Notes: generated from the letters alone by a model not told the origin. A stretch of DNA of 64,000 bases from DATEKX01 sp963726785 (GCA_963726785.1 CAVSDJ010000009.1:186001-250000), one strand, 5' to 3'. Positions 31,950 through 42,403 are shown, counted from the first letter of the stretch. Translations and numbers: made by a program.

Positions 31950-34613
31950 TCATTCATAGCGCAGCGCCACTATCGGATCAACTTTCGTAGCCCTTCGCGC
32001 GGGAATGAAGCACGCCACAAGCGCGACCCCCATCAACAGTAAAGTGATTGCGACAAGAGTCGTTGGATCAGTCGCCTCGACTCCGAAGAGCAAATTTGAA
32101 ATAAGCCGGGTCAGCGCGAACGAAGCGGCCAGCCCTGTCATTACTCCGACGGCAACCAGTATGACAGCCTGCTTCATCACCGTTTTCATAACATCCCCGG
32201 CTTGAGCGCCCAACGCCATGCGCACGCCTATTTCGCGAGTGCGTTGAGTGACCGAATACGACATCACTCCGTAGATGCCGATTGCCGCAAGCAAGGCGGC
32301 CAGGGCCGCGAAACCCGTAAGCAACATGGTCGTGAACCGTTGCGGGGCGACCATTTGTGCGACTGTTTCTTCAAGAGCTTTGAACGAATGAATCGGCTGA
32401 TTTTTATCTATCGTCGCAAGCTCTGCGCGAATCGGGGCCGCCAGATTTGTCGGGTCACCCGGCCCGGCGCGAACCACGAGCGACATAGACCACCAGTTAT
32501 CCTGCAAGTAAGAGTAATACATGTGCGGGAACGGCTCGTTGCTCAGAGTCCAAAACCTCGCGCTGCCTACGACGCCGACGATCTGGTAGGACATATTCGG
32601 CATCTCTCGGCTGATTTTGCAGGTGAGGTGTTTGCCTATCGGGTCTTCGTCGGGGAAATGTTGTTGGGCAAAAGCCTCACTGATGATGACGACCGGCGCT
32701 GCGCCTTTCACGTCGCGGTCGGTAAAAAATCGTCCGGCACGCAGCGGAATTCCCATCGCTTTGAAATAACCGGCGCTCACTTGATTGATTGACGCGGATG
32801 ATCTCTGCTCCGGCGGGAGCGGCGGATGTTCATCAACGCTAAAAGAGAACGACGCATTCAGACTGTTGATGACTCCGGCGTTACGCACTCCGGGAACGGT
32901 TGAAACTCGTTCAAGTAATTCCTGATAGAAAGCAGTGACCTGCTCGAACTCTTTGTAGTTCGCGCCCGGATCAATCTGCGCGGTCAGTACGCCCGCCGGT
33001 TCGTACCCCGGATTGACGTGCGCCAACCGCCAGAAGCTCTTGACCATCAGCCCCGCCCCAACCAGAAGCACCATTGCTAAAGCGACTTCGGCGACTACGA
33101 GCGCCGAGCGCAGACGGTTGCGAGTCCCTGCGGTTCTTCCGCCTTCTTTCAAAGCTTCGTTGAGGTTGATCTTTGAAAGTTGTAACGCGGGAGCCAGCCC
33201 AAACAGCGCGCTGGTCAGCAACGACAACACGAAAGTGAAGCCCAAAGCCGTAGTGTCAATTTTCATCATGGCTATTCGCGAGTTTGCCGCCATCAGGTAT
33301 TCGGGCAATCCGCTCGCAATAAAGTTTATTGCCCAACTCGCAAGCAACAATCCGATTGCGCCACCGGCAAAAGCCAGCAGCAGGCTTTCAGCCAGCAACT
33401 GGCGCACGACACGGAATCGGCCTGCGCCCAGCGCCGAACGAATCGCTATCTCTTTGCGCCTGACATTACCGCGAGCCAGCAAAAGATTAGCTATGTTTGC
33501 GCAGGCGATTAGAAGCACGAATCCGACAGCGGCAAGCAATAGCAGCAACATCGGACGAACTTCTGCGGTCAGCATCTGTTGAGGAGGAGTCAGTAGCGCA
33601 TGCAGTTCTAAGTTATTGTTGTTTTTATACTCGCGTACAATGTTTTCAATCTCGGCGCTGGCTTGCTCCGGCGACACATCGGATTTGCGACGACCGATCA
33701 CCTCAAGATAGCCGGAGTCATCATTCTCGTCGGCAGCCGTGAACGCCAGCGTCGTCCACAAATCGGTTTTGGTATAGAACCGGAAATCAGCAGGCATCAC
33801 GCCGATGACTGTGTAGGGAAAGCCATTGATGGTAAGCGACTGTCCGATAATCTCAGGATCAGCGCCAAGCCGTCGCTGCCACAGCGCGTGGCTGAGCACG
33901 ACAACACGGTTTTCGCCGGGGCGATCTTCGTCCTCGTAGAATGTGCGGCCCTGCGCTGCGGCGATGCCCAGCGTCGAAAAAAGATTGGCCGAAACCTGAT
34001 AGCCTTGCAATCGCTCAGGCTCGCCCCGCTCAGTCAGGTTCACGGGCCATCCCTTATTGCTTAATGCTGCTGTGTCGCTGAAGACTGTGTTGCGATTCTT
34101 CAAATCCAGATACGCCCCCGGCGAGAACGGCCATCTCTGTTCGCCGCCCGGAGTTCTGATAATCGAAACCAGTTCTTCGGCTTTCGCATAAGGTAGCGGC
34201 TGCAATAAGACCGCATTCACCACGCTGAAGATCGCAGCGTTAACGCCTATCCCTAAGGCGAGCGTGAGCACCGCGATTGTCGTGAAGGCGGGATTTTTTA
34301 CCAGCATCCGCGCGCCGTAACGTAAGTCTTGCCGCAAATCTCCGAACATGTTTATCCTCCTTGCGCCTAACACGACAGGCTCTTGCGCCGCCATGCGCTC
34401 GACTCGCCGCAATTCCCGATGAAGCAATTCGCTCTGATTCAATTCTTGTAATATTGTTCGACAGGCTTCTTCTTTAGTTGCGCCATCGGCCCGCAACTCC
34501 GCATAGAGAGATTCCACGTGCTGAGATAACTCTTCGACGATTTCGTTTTCGCGTGTCGGCTCTAGCTTCAAGCCGATCAACCGATTGCGAATCTCTCTTT
34601 TCCACTCAGGCAT
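31950..34613 (-). CDS. ADOP-type MacB/FtsX permease, third in padR operon
   Basis: An 887-residue duplicated orphan permease. The N-terminal prefix (MPEWKREIRNRLIGLKLEP, about 1-90) is the helical ADOP permease-prefix domain. It is followed by TM1 (FTTIAVLTLALGIGVNAAI), a MacB-like periplasmic core, FtsX block 1 (LLLIACANIANLLLARG), a second periplasmic core and FtsX block 2 (MSYSVTQRTREIGVRMALG). No ATPase is encoded nearby, hence orphan. The substrate is unknown and such proteins may work with a trans-encoded ATPase. AAGGAG lies seven bases before the ATG. It is separated by 24 bases from the upstream ADOP. Confidence 0.93.
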   Translation of the reverse strand: MPEWKREIRNRLIGLKLEPTRENEIVEELSQHVESLYAELRADGATKEEACRTILQELNQSELLHRELRRVERMAAQEPVVLGARRINMFGDLRQDLRYGARMLVKNPAFTTIAVLTLALGIGVNAAIFSVVNAVLLQPLPYAKAEELVSIIRTPGGEQRWPFSPGAYLDLKNRNTVFSDTAALSNKGWPVNLTERGEPERLQGYQVSANLFSTLGIAAAQGRTFYEDEDRPGENRVVVLSHALWQRRLGADPEIIGQSLTINGFPYTVIGVMPADFRFYTKTDLWTTLAFTAADENDDSGYLEVIGRRKSDVSPEQASAEIENIVREYKNNNNLELHALLTPPQQMLTAEVRPMLLLLLAAVGFVLLIACANIANLLLARGNVRRKEIAIRSALGAGRFRVVRQLLAESLLLAFAGGAIGLLLASWAINFIASGLPEYLMAANSRIAMMKIDTTALGFTFVLSLLTSALFGLAPALQLSKINLNEALKEGGRTAGTRNRLRSALVVAEVALAMVLLVGAGLMVKSFWRLAHVNPGYEPAGVLTAQIDPGANYKEFEQVTAFYQELLERVSTVPGVRNAGVINSLNASFSFSVDEHPPLPPEQRSSASINQVSAGYFKAMGIPLRAGRFFTDRDVKGAAPVVIISEAFAQQHFPDEDPIGKHLTCKISREMPNMSYQIVGVVGSARFWTLSNEPFPHMYYSYLQDNWWSMSLVVRAGPGDPTNLAAPIRAELATIDKNQPIHSFKALEETVAQMVAPQRFTTMLLTGFAALAALLAAIGIYGVMSYSVTQRTREIGVRMALGAQAGDVMKTVMKQAVILVAVGVMTGLAASFALTRLISNLLFGVEATDPTTLVAITLLLMGVALVACFIPARRATKVDPIVALRYE

Positions 34614-34637
34614 AAGTGACTCCTTAGCCTCTAGCTT

Positions 34638-37331
34638 TTATTCGTATCGTAGCGCGATCATGGGATCAACTTTCGCGGCGCGACGAGCAGGGAAGAAGCA
34701 AGCTAACAGCGCCGCAACTAGCAGCACGACCGCGACTCCGCTGAAAGCAACAGCGTCCAGTGCGCCGACTTCATAGAGCGTAGCCTGCATCGCGCGGCCC
34801 ACCAGATAAGCGCCCGCGAGTCCGAAAGCCGAACCGATCAAAGCCAGCATCGCGCCCTCTCGCAAGAAGAGACTGAAGACTTGAACACGACTAGCGCCTA
34901 AAGCCATTCGCACTCCGATCTCGTGAGTTCGTTGCGATACGGCAAATGCCATCACGCCATAAATGCCGACTGCTGCGAGCACCAACGCCAGCACGGCAAA
35001 GCTTCCATACACCACCATGCCAAAGCGATCAAAAGCCAGCGACTCTCCGGCGACCTGCTCCATAGTCTTGACGCCTGCCAGTGGCAGGTCGGGGTCAATT
35101 GAGTTGACCGCAGCCGCAATGCTTTGAGCGATGCTTTGCGGATCACCCGCAGTCCGCACAGCCAGAGCAGCGTTCGGCCAGGGGCTTTGCCAGAACGGCA
35201 CGTATATTTCTGGATAATCTTCGCGGAGACCCTTACCGTTGCGCACGTTATGGAAGACACCCACAATCTGCCATTCAACCGGCGGCCCAATTTTCATACT
35301 CCCCGGAACCATCTCTGCAACTGCAATGCGTTGCGTTAACGGGTCGACACCGGAGAAATAACGATTGGCCAGGTTTTCGTTTATCATCGCCACTCGGACG
35401 CTCTCGGCAGTGTCTCGATCATTGAAGCTGCGCCCCTCGATTACACGTATCCCGAATGTATCGAAGTATTCGCGAGTCACCATCTGGAATCCCCCGCCGG
35501 GACTCTCGGAAGGGTCGATTGTAGGCTGGCCCACAATTGTAAAGGACAGGCCGAACCCTGTTCCAAGCAATGGGATGCCTGTCGTCACAGTCGTATGACT
35601 GACGCCTGGGACAGCTTTGATTTTCTCAAGCATCTGGCTGTAATAAGCTTTGATTTGCTGCGCATCGGAAAAACGCTTGGCTGGCACAGGAAGGAAAGCT
35701 GTTAAGACATGATCTGTGCGGATGCCGAGGTCAACGCGTGTCAGGTTCCAGAAACTGCGAAGCGCGAGACCGCCTCCTGCCAGCAACGTCAGCGCCAGAG
35801 CAAACTCTACGACCACCAGCACCTTGCGCAAACGGTTGCGGCTGCTGTCTGTGCCAGTGCGTCCGCCTTCCTTTAGCATTTGATTCAGATTCAAATTTGT
35901 CGCTCGCCATGCCGGGACGCAGCCAAAGAGCAAGCCTGTCAGGATTGTGGACGCAATCGTGAAAAGCAGAACAGGAATGCTGAGCCTGACATCGGCCTCA
36001 GCAGGCAACATAAAGGGCGGCATAATCGCTACGATAACATCCGTGATTACGACGCTGAGCAAGACTCCCAACACACCGCCCATCAAGGCCAGCGTCAGAC
36101 TCTCAGTGAGAAATTGCCAAAACAGTCGCGCTCGTGTCGCGCCCAGCGCGGCCCTCACAGCAACCTCTTTCTGCCGCGCGGTTCCTCGCGCTAACAGAAG
36201 ATTGGCAACATTCGCGCAGGCAATCAGCAGCAGGAAAGAGACCGTGCCTAAAAGCATCCACAGGTTTTTGATGGTAGTATCAGGTAGGAAGTTGTTGTGA
36301 AGAGGTTCGACGCTGATGCTCCAATTTGTATTCGACTTCGGATGCTCTTCGGCAAGCTGGCCCGCTATCATCTCCATTTCGGATTGTGCCTGGGCTATTG
36401 TTACGTTCGGCTTCAAACGCCCCATAACCATAATCCAATGAAAGTCGTGATTGATCTGATCCGGTTTGAAAGCCAGCGGCACAGACACCTGGTTCGGGTG
36501 GCGTTCAGACTGACCGGGCAGCATCACGCCTACAACTGTATAAGGCTCGCCGTTCACGCGAATCTGTTGGCCTATGATTTCGCGGTTAGCGCCAAAGTTC
36601 TGTCTCCACAGCCGATGACCAAGAATAACGACGTGGTCTTTACCGACTTCGCCTTCTTCCGGCAGAAAGTCCCGACCGAGAAACATCGGGCCTCCCACCA
36701 TTCTGTAAAAACCGGGCGTCCACAGGCCGCCTTCGACCTGTTCGGGTCGTTCCGCAGTGGCCACATTAAAGGTGCCGCCGTTCCACGCTTCCAAAGATTG
36801 AAAAGATGTAGCGCGTCGTTTCCACTCCAGATAATCACCTGCTGAAACTACGTTACGTCCATCGCCAACGCGTGACCACACCATCACCAGTTGATCAGGA
36901 TTCGGAAAGGGCATAGGCTCGAAGATCGTGGCATAGACTACACTGAAAATAGCTGTCGTTGCTCCGATGCCAAGACCAAGTGTGAGCACTGCTACAACAG
37001 TGAAGCCGACATTCCTGCCCAGCATCCGAAATCCATATCGCAGGTCTTGCAGTAGATTGCCGTATAGATTTTTGCCTCTTGCTCCAAGCACAACAGGGTT
37101 GGGCGGCGCTGATCGCTCGACTCTGCGCAGTTCTTGTTGAAGCAATTGACTCTCGTTCAATTCTTCAAAGAGCGCGCGACAGGCTTCTTCTCTGGTTGCG
37201 CCATCGGCTCGCAGTTCTGCATAGAGAGATTCAAAGTGCTGGGCCAACTCTTCGACGATTTCATTTTCGCGCGTCGGCTCAAGCTTCAAAGCCACCAGTT
37301 GCTTTCTGATCTCTTCCTTCCATTCAGGCAT
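34638..37331 (-). CDS. ADOP-type MacB/FtsX permease, second in padR operon
   Basis: An 897-residue paralog with the same architecture: prefix domain nearly identical to that of the next ADOP (LEPTRENEIVEELAQHFES), MacB periplasmic core, first FtsX block (LLLIACANVANLLLARG) and second block (MAFAVSQRTHEIGVRMALG). I start at MPEWKEEIRK (37331) because GGGAGG lies upstream at the right distance, while an ATG seven codons earlier has none. It starts 47 bases after the preceding ADOP. Likely exports or senses envelope-associated compounds (inference from MacB homology). Confidence 0.93.
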   Translation of the reverse strand: MPEWKEEIRKQLVALKLEPTRENEIVEELAQHFESLYAELRADGATREEACRALFEELNESQLLQQELRRVERSAPPNPVVLGARGKNLYGNLLQDLRYGFRMLGRNVGFTVVAVLTLGLGIGATTAIFSVVYATIFEPMPFPNPDQLVMVWSRVGDGRNVVSAGDYLEWKRRATSFQSLEAWNGGTFNVATAERPEQVEGGLWTPGFYRMVGGPMFLGRDFLPEEGEVGKDHVVILGHRLWRQNFGANREIIGQQIRVNGEPYTVVGVMLPGQSERHPNQVSVPLAFKPDQINHDFHWIMVMGRLKPNVTIAQAQSEMEMIAGQLAEEHPKSNTNWSISVEPLHNNFLPDTTIKNLWMLLGTVSFLLLIACANVANLLLARGTARQKEVAVRAALGATRARLFWQFLTESLTLALMGGVLGVLLSVVITDVIVAIMPPFMLPAEADVRLSIPVLLFTIASTILTGLLFGCVPAWRATNLNLNQMLKEGGRTGTDSSRNRLRKVLVVVEFALALTLLAGGGLALRSFWNLTRVDLGIRTDHVLTAFLPVPAKRFSDAQQIKAYYSQMLEKIKAVPGVSHTTVTTGIPLLGTGFGLSFTIVGQPTIDPSESPGGGFQMVTREYFDTFGIRVIEGRSFNDRDTAESVRVAMINENLANRYFSGVDPLTQRIAVAEMVPGSMKIGPPVEWQIVGVFHNVRNGKGLREDYPEIYVPFWQSPWPNAALAVRTAGDPQSIAQSIAAAVNSIDPDLPLAGVKTMEQVAGESLAFDRFGMVVYGSFAVLALVLAAVGIYGVMAFAVSQRTHEIGVRMALGASRVQVFSLFLREGAMLALIGSAFGLAGAYLVGRAMQATLYEVGALDAVAFSGVAVVLLVAALLACFFPARRAAKVDPMIALRYE

Positions 37332-37378
37332 ACTTGAACCTCCCGGCTTCATTTGATTGCAGGTTCAGAAAACAAGCC

Positions 37379-40099
37379 TCATTCGTAGCGTAGTGCAACC
37401 ATCGGATCAATCTTTGTGGCGCGCCGCGCTGGCACATAACAGGCCGACAGCGCGACCATCGCAAGCAGCAATGAGAGTAGCCCGAAGGTCATCGGGTCTG
37501 TGACGCTGACCTGATAGAGAAAGCCCGACAGCACACGTGTGAGGGCAAACGCACCGCCAAGTCCGATGACCAGACCAATCAACACCAGCTTCAATCCCTG
37601 ACCAACGACCAGCTTCATGACATCACCGGCCTGCGCGCCTAACGCCATGCGAATGCCTATCTCATGCGTGCGCTGGCTGACTGAGTAGGAAATCAGACCG
37701 TAAATCCCAGCCGCTGCCAGGATCAGCGCCAGCGTTGAGAAGGAAGTGAGTAAAAGCGTATAGAATCGCGGGTCGGCAACTTTTCTGGCAATGACTTGCT
37801 GCATCACGGCGACATCGTAAAGCGGCAGTTCATTGTCTATGGATTGCAACTCGCCGCGCAGGCTGTCGGCAAAACGTTGTGGCTCGGCGGCAGTGCGCAC
37901 GACGAACGTCATATCGCCGAGCATCCAGCGGCGCGAGTCGAGCACTTGCTGATAGGGTTGATAGATCGCCCGTGCGGGCGGGGCACCAACCTCGTTCTGT
38001 CTAACGTCGCCGACCACACCAACTACTTCACGCCAGGTCTCGTTGCTAAAACCGATGTTGAGGCGTTTGCCGAGCGCTTCTTCATCAGGCCAGAGACTGC
38101 GCGCCAGCGCCTCACTGATGATTAGCACGCCCGGAGAATCTGCTGTGTCGCGTTCATCGAACCAGCGGCCTTTCAACAAAGGAATCCCCATCGCCTGAAA
38201 ATAATCTTTACCGATGGCCAGCTTGGTTGCAGACAGATTAGGGCGCTCTGTGGATTCGCCTTCAACGGTCAAGTCGCCTTGAATGCGCACGCCGCTCTTG
38301 CTCAGTGGCAGCGCATTGACGATGCCGACCGCCTGCGCTTCCGGTCGCGCCGCGAGGCGTTCCAGAGCCTGCTGATAATATGCCTTTACCTGTGCCGCCT
38401 TCGGATAGACTGCTTCGGGAAGCGTGATGCTGGCAACCAGTACTCGTTCAGGAGCAAAACCCAGCGGCGTCTCGCTAAGTCGAGCGAAGCTCTTTATGAG
38501 TAGCCCCGCGCCGATCAACAACACCAGTGCAAGCGAGACTTCGCTCACTACCAGCAGGCCGCGCAACCGATGCCTGAAAACCATGCCTGATGCTCTCTTG
38601 CTACCATCTTTGAGCGCGACATTGAGATTGGGTTTTGATAATTGCAACGCAGGCGCAAGGCCGAAGATGATCCCCGTCAAGACGGAGATTAACAAAGTGA
38701 AGCCGAGCACCCAGCTATCAATTGCAATCGCATTCAGACGCGGAATATCTTGCGGAGCCATCGCTACTAGAATCTTGAGACCCCACGATGCCAGCAGTAA
38801 TCCGAGAACGCCGCCAATCAGCGCGAGCAAAAGACTCTCGGTCAGCAACTGCCGAACAATGCGCCACCGGCTCGCGCCAAGCGCGGTGCGGATGGCGATC
38901 TCTTTTTGCCTGCCTGCGGCGCGCGCCAGCAGCAGGTTGGCAACATTGGCGCAGGCGATCAGGAGAACAAAGCTCACGGCACCCAGAAATACGAAAAGCG
39001 GCGCGCGTACATCGCCGCTGATGTGCTCTTGCAAAGGCACAAGGTTGACGCTCAAGCCGCGATTGGTCTGCGGAAATGCCTGTTCCAGTCGGCTGGCTAT
39101 GTTTGTCAGTTCCGCTTGTGCTTCTATCTGCGTCACGCCTGTTTGCAGCCGGGTTATGACTTGCAGAAAAGCATTATCACGTTTGTCGCTGAGCGTGGCT
39201 GGCAACCAGACTTCAGCTTCGCCGGGAAAGTTAAAACCGTCAGGCATCACGCCGACGACCGTGCAACTGTCGCCCTCGATTCTGATCGCTCTGCCAATGA
39301 CATCAGAGTCTGCGCCGAACCTGCGCTGCCACAGACTGTAGCTTAGAATCGCTGCTGTGGTGGCATGCGATTGGCTGTCAGTGTTGAACAAAGATCGCCC
39401 GGTTTCTTCGGGCAGGAACGTGCGACCCATCAAAGGCTGTATGCCAAGCGTCGCAAACAAATCGTTAGTCGCGCGCGAGATGCGCACGCGTTCCGGCTCG
39501 GTGCCGCCTGTCAGATTGCCCGACCACGTCCCCGTGTAGGCAGCCATCTGCGCGCACCCTCGGCACTGCTCGCGCCACTCAACAAAATCAGGCCCGAACG
39601 CGGGACCCATTCTTTCGCTGCGGCCATTGCGCTCGGCAGCCGTGAAGACCATCATCAGGCGATCAGGCTCCGCGTAAGGCAAGGGGCGCAACAACACGGC
39701 GTTGACGATGCTGAAGATGGCAGTCGTCGCGCCAACCCCTAAGGCCAGCACCAGAACGACCATCGCGCTGAATCCGGGACGGTTCCGCAGTATGCGCTGA
39801 CCATAGCGTAAGTCTTGCAATAAACCTGCCATGATGTTCCTCCTTGTTGCTCCCAACACGACCGGCTCTTCGACAACCGCGCGTTCAACTCTGCGTAGTT
39901 CCCGCTCAAGCAATTCGCGCTCGCTCAATTCGGCGAGCGCCGCACGCGAGGCTTCCGCAGGAGTCAAGCCAGCAGACAACATCTCTGCGTAGCGGTCGTC
40001 GAGATGCTGCGACATCTCTTCGATGATCTCGGCTTCGCGCGCTGGCTCAAGCTGCAAGGCGGCCAGCCGCTGTCTTATTTCTTTTCGCCAATCACGCAT
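37379..40099 (-). CDS. ADOP-type MacB/FtsX permease, first in padR operon
   Basis: A 906-residue paralog starting MRDWRKEIRQRLAALQLEP. The start ATG overlaps the end of padR (ATGCGTGA, eight-base overlap), so translation is coupled to the repressor. A longer in-frame reading within padR is unlikely. Architecture as in the two downstream copies: prefix domain, GFSAMVVLVLALGVGATTAI helix, periplasmic core, FtsX block 1 (LLIACANVANLLLARAAGR) and block 2 (ISYSVSQRTHEIGIRMALG). PadR-ADOP pairing is characteristic of Acidobacteriota. Confidence 0.93.
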   Translation of the reverse strand: MRDWRKEIRQRLAALQLEPAREAEIIEEMSQHLDDRYAEMLSAGLTPAEASRAALAELSERELLERELRRVERAVVEEPVVLGATRRNIMAGLLQDLRYGQRILRNRPGFSAMVVLVLALGVGATTAIFSIVNAVLLRPLPYAEPDRLMMVFTAAERNGRSERMGPAFGPDFVEWREQCRGCAQMAAYTGTWSGNLTGGTEPERVRISRATNDLFATLGIQPLMGRTFLPEETGRSLFNTDSQSHATTAAILSYSLWQRRFGADSDVIGRAIRIEGDSCTVVGVMPDGFNFPGEAEVWLPATLSDKRDNAFLQVITRLQTGVTQIEAQAELTNIASRLEQAFPQTNRGLSVNLVPLQEHISGDVRAPLFVFLGAVSFVLLIACANVANLLLARAAGRQKEIAIRTALGASRWRIVRQLLTESLLLALIGGVLGLLLASWGLKILVAMAPQDIPRLNAIAIDSWVLGFTLLISVLTGIIFGLAPALQLSKPNLNVALKDGSKRASGMVFRHRLRGLLVVSEVSLALVLLIGAGLLIKSFARLSETPLGFAPERVLVASITLPEAVYPKAAQVKAYYQQALERLAARPEAQAVGIVNALPLSKSGVRIQGDLTVEGESTERPNLSATKLAIGKDYFQAMGIPLLKGRWFDERDTADSPGVLIISEALARSLWPDEEALGKRLNIGFSNETWREVVGVVGDVRQNEVGAPPARAIYQPYQQVLDSRRWMLGDMTFVVRTAAEPQRFADSLRGELQSIDNELPLYDVAVMQQVIARKVADPRFYTLLLTSFSTLALILAAAGIYGLISYSVSQRTHEIGIRMALGAQAGDVMKLVVGQGLKLVLIGLVIGLGGAFALTRVLSGFLYQVSVTDPMTFGLLSLLLAMVALSACYVPARRATKIDPMVALRYE

Positions 40100-40445
40100 T
40101 TTCAATCTCAGTAATGCGATTGATCGCGGCAACGAAGGATTGCCATGTGCTACGTTGCGCGGCCAATACCTTCTTGCCTGCGGGCGTCAGTTTGTAATAG
40201 CGCCGTCGCCGCTGTCCGGCTTTTTCCACCCAGCGGCCCTGAAGCCAGCCGCGCTTTTCAAGCCTATACAGCAGCGGATAAAGCGACGCGACGTTGAAGC
40301 GCAGCGTCCCGTCTGAACGCGCATCAATCAGTTTGCTTATTTCGTAGCCGTGCCGAGGTCTGAACTCAACCAACGAGAGGATGAGCAATTCGGCACTGCC
40401 TTTTTTCAATTCACGGTCGAGCTTTTGTGTTAATGTATGTGGCAT
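40092..40445 (-). CDS. PadR-family transcriptional regulator
   Basis: A 117-residue winged-helix repressor of the short PadR type. The wing region is clear: LILSLVEFRPRHGYEISKLI, then SLYPLLYRLEKRGWLQGRWV and RRRRYYKLTPAGKKVL. PadR proteins usually repress neighbouring efflux or stress genes until a small ligand binds. It overlaps the first ADOP by eight bases and so would control the three-ADOP operon and itself. There is no ribosome-binding site; the promoter at 40452-40479 places the transcript start at or next to the ATG. Confidence 0.9.
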   Translation of the reverse strand: MPHTLTQKLDRELKKGSAELLILSLVEFRPRHGYEISKLIDARSDGTLRFNVASLYPLLYRLEKRGWLQGRWVEKAGQRRRRYYKLTPAGKKVLAAQRSTWQSFVAAINRITEIENA

Positions 40446-40451
40446 AGCAAT

Positions 40452-40479
40452 ATATTATGTAGAAATACGAGTTTGTCAA
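40452..40479 (-). promoter_or_regulatory. padR-ADOP promoter, probably leaderless
   Basis: On the minus strand TTGACA (40474-40479) and TAATAT (40452-40457) are 16 bases apart. The expected transcript start is about 40444-40446, coinciding with the padR ATG at 40445. Confidence 0.62.
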
Positions 40480-40619
40480 AGAAAAGTTGCCTCGAAAAAA
40501 GCTGCGCGATGTGAAATCGTAGTGGCAGAAGGTCGCGCTTGACGCTATTATGCGAATTTGGGCGCGGTCTTTGGACATTGACGCGCAAAACTCGGTAAGA
40601 AATTTATGAGGCAACCGCT

Positions 40620-42353
40620 ATGGGCATCAAAGGCAACAGAGCCGTCTGGGAGGCTGAAAGTCGCGGCATCGAGTTAATCAATCTCACCATCGGCGACCTG
40701 CTCGACCAGCAAGCCGAAGCGATTCCTGACAAAGAAGCGCTCGTTTACAATTACCCGGAAATCGGCCTCAACCTCAGGTTGAGTTATAGCCAGTACCGCG
40801 ATGAGGTGAACCGAATTGCAAAAGGACTGCTCGCCCTCGGCATCGAAAAAGGCGAGCACGTCGGAGTGTGGGCGACCAACGTGCCGGAGTGGATATTTCT
40901 CGAACTGGCTCTCGCAAAAATCGGCGCTGTGCTCGTAACGATTAACACCAACTATCGCGCTGGCGAATTGGAGTACGTTTTACGCCAGGGCGACATCACT
41001 ACGCTGTTCCTGATCGAAGAGTTTCGCGGCAACTCTTACCTGGATTCAATCTATGCGATAGCGCCGGATTTGAACGCAATTGCTGATCCCATCACCGAGC
41101 GACTGCACAACGCGCGATTGCCTAAATTGAAACGCGTAGCGTTAATCGGCAACCATCCGCGACCGGGATTGCTGCTTTATTCAGACATAGTAAAGCTCGG
41201 CGAAAAAGTTTCCGACGAAGCTCTCGGCGAGCGGCAGTCGAGCGTTATTCCTGATGACGTGGCGCAGATGCAATATACGAGCGGCACTACGGGATTTCCA
41301 AAAGCCGTGATGCTGAATCATTACGCTCTTGTTAATCAGGCTCATGTTTCTGCGATTATTGGCGACCTCAGACACGATGAGCGATATGTCACGCCCATGC
41401 CTCTTTTTCACGTAGCGGGCTGCGTGGGTGGCGTGATAATTGGGCTTTACATTGGAGGCGCGTTGATTCAGATGATTGCTTTTGACCCTGCTAAACAACT
41501 GGAATTGATGGCAAACGAAAAAGTGACATTCACTTTTGCCGTGCCGACTATGATGATTGCTATGCTGAATCACCCGCGCTTTATTGCCGGGGAATTCGAC
41601 CTGTCTTCGCTGCGGCTGATCATGACAGGCGCAACGCCTGTGCCTGTCGTGCTGATAGAGCAAGTAAAAGAAAAGATAGGCGCGGATTGCATCATCGTTT
41701 TCGGTCAGACTGAATCGAGCGGCACTGTGACAGAGACATTATTAACCGACAGCTTCGAGCTGAAATCGGCAACGGTCGGCATACCGCACCCGCATATGGA
41801 CATCGCGATTGTGAATCCTGCGACGGGCGAGCCTGTGGGATTTGGTGAGTCGGGCGAGTTGCTGGCGCGCGGTTTTCTCGTCATGAAAGGTTACTACAAC
41901 ATGCCTGAGCTAACCGCCGAAACGATTGACGCCGACGGGTGGCTGCACACGGGCGACCTTGCGACGATGAACGCGCAAGGCTATGTCAACATCGTCGGGC
42001 GCGTGAAAGACATGATAATTCGCGGCGGCGAGAATATATACCCCGCTGAAATCGAATCGTTTCTCATGCGCCATCCGAAGGTCGCCGAAGCTCAGGTGGT
42101 CGGAATCCCTGACACTTTTATGGGCGAAGAATCAGCGGCGCTTTTACGGCTGAAATCGGGCGAGACTGCTGACGACGCGGAGATTCGAGAATATTGCAAC
42201 GCGAACATAAGCATGCACAAAATTCCTAAGTACATCAATTTCGTTGATGCTTACCCGCTGACGGCCAGCGGCAAAGTGAAGAAGTTCGAGTTGCGAGCCC
42301 AGCTTATCAAAGAGCTTGGACTCGAAGAAGCGGCGAAGCTGAGAACAGCTTGA
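40620..42353 (+). CDS. AMP-forming acyl-CoA synthetase (fatty-acid-CoA ligase)
   Basis: A 577-residue ANL-superfamily enzyme that activates a carboxylic acid with ATP and joins it to CoA. The ATP-binding motif YTSGTTGFPKAV, the FGQTESSG A5 motif, GYYNMPELTAETIDADGW and GRVKDMIIRGGENIYP hinge region, and the catalytic Lys of LTASGKVKKFEL are all present. The closest styles are medium/long-chain fatty-acid ligases. GAGGCAAC lies upstream of the ATG. Divergent from padR, with a 174-base shared intergenic region. It could feed the acyl-CoA dehydrogenase at 22996. Confidence 0.93.
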   Translation: MGIKGNRAVWEAESRGIELINLTIGDLLDQQAEAIPDKEALVYNYPEIGLNLRLSYSQYRDEVNRIAKGLLALGIEKGEHVGVWATNVPEWIFLELALAKIGAVLVTINTNYRAGELEYVLRQGDITTLFLIEEFRGNSYLDSIYAIAPDLNAIADPITERLHNARLPKLKRVALIGNHPRPGLLLYSDIVKLGEKVSDEALGERQSSVIPDDVAQMQYTSGTTGFPKAVMLNHYALVNQAHVSAIIGDLRHDERYVTPMPLFHVAGCVGGVIIGLYIGGALIQMIAFDPAKQLELMANEKVTFTFAVPTMMIAMLNHPRFIAGEFDLSSLRLIMTGATPVPVVLIEQVKEKIGADCIIVFGQTESSGTVTETLLTDSFELKSATVGIPHPHMDIAIVNPATGEPVGFGESGELLARGFLVMKGYYNMPELTAETIDADGWLHTGDLATMNAQGYVNIVGRVKDMIIRGGENIYPAEIESFLMRHPKVAEAQVVGIPDTFMGEESAALLRLKSGETADDAEIREYCNANISMHKIPKYINFVDAYPLTASGKVKKFELRAQLIKELGLEEAAKLRTA

Positions 42354-42403
42354 GCGTGTATGCAACAGTCAGGGCCATTCAGTTCTCGGAGTTTGATGTC
42401 AAC

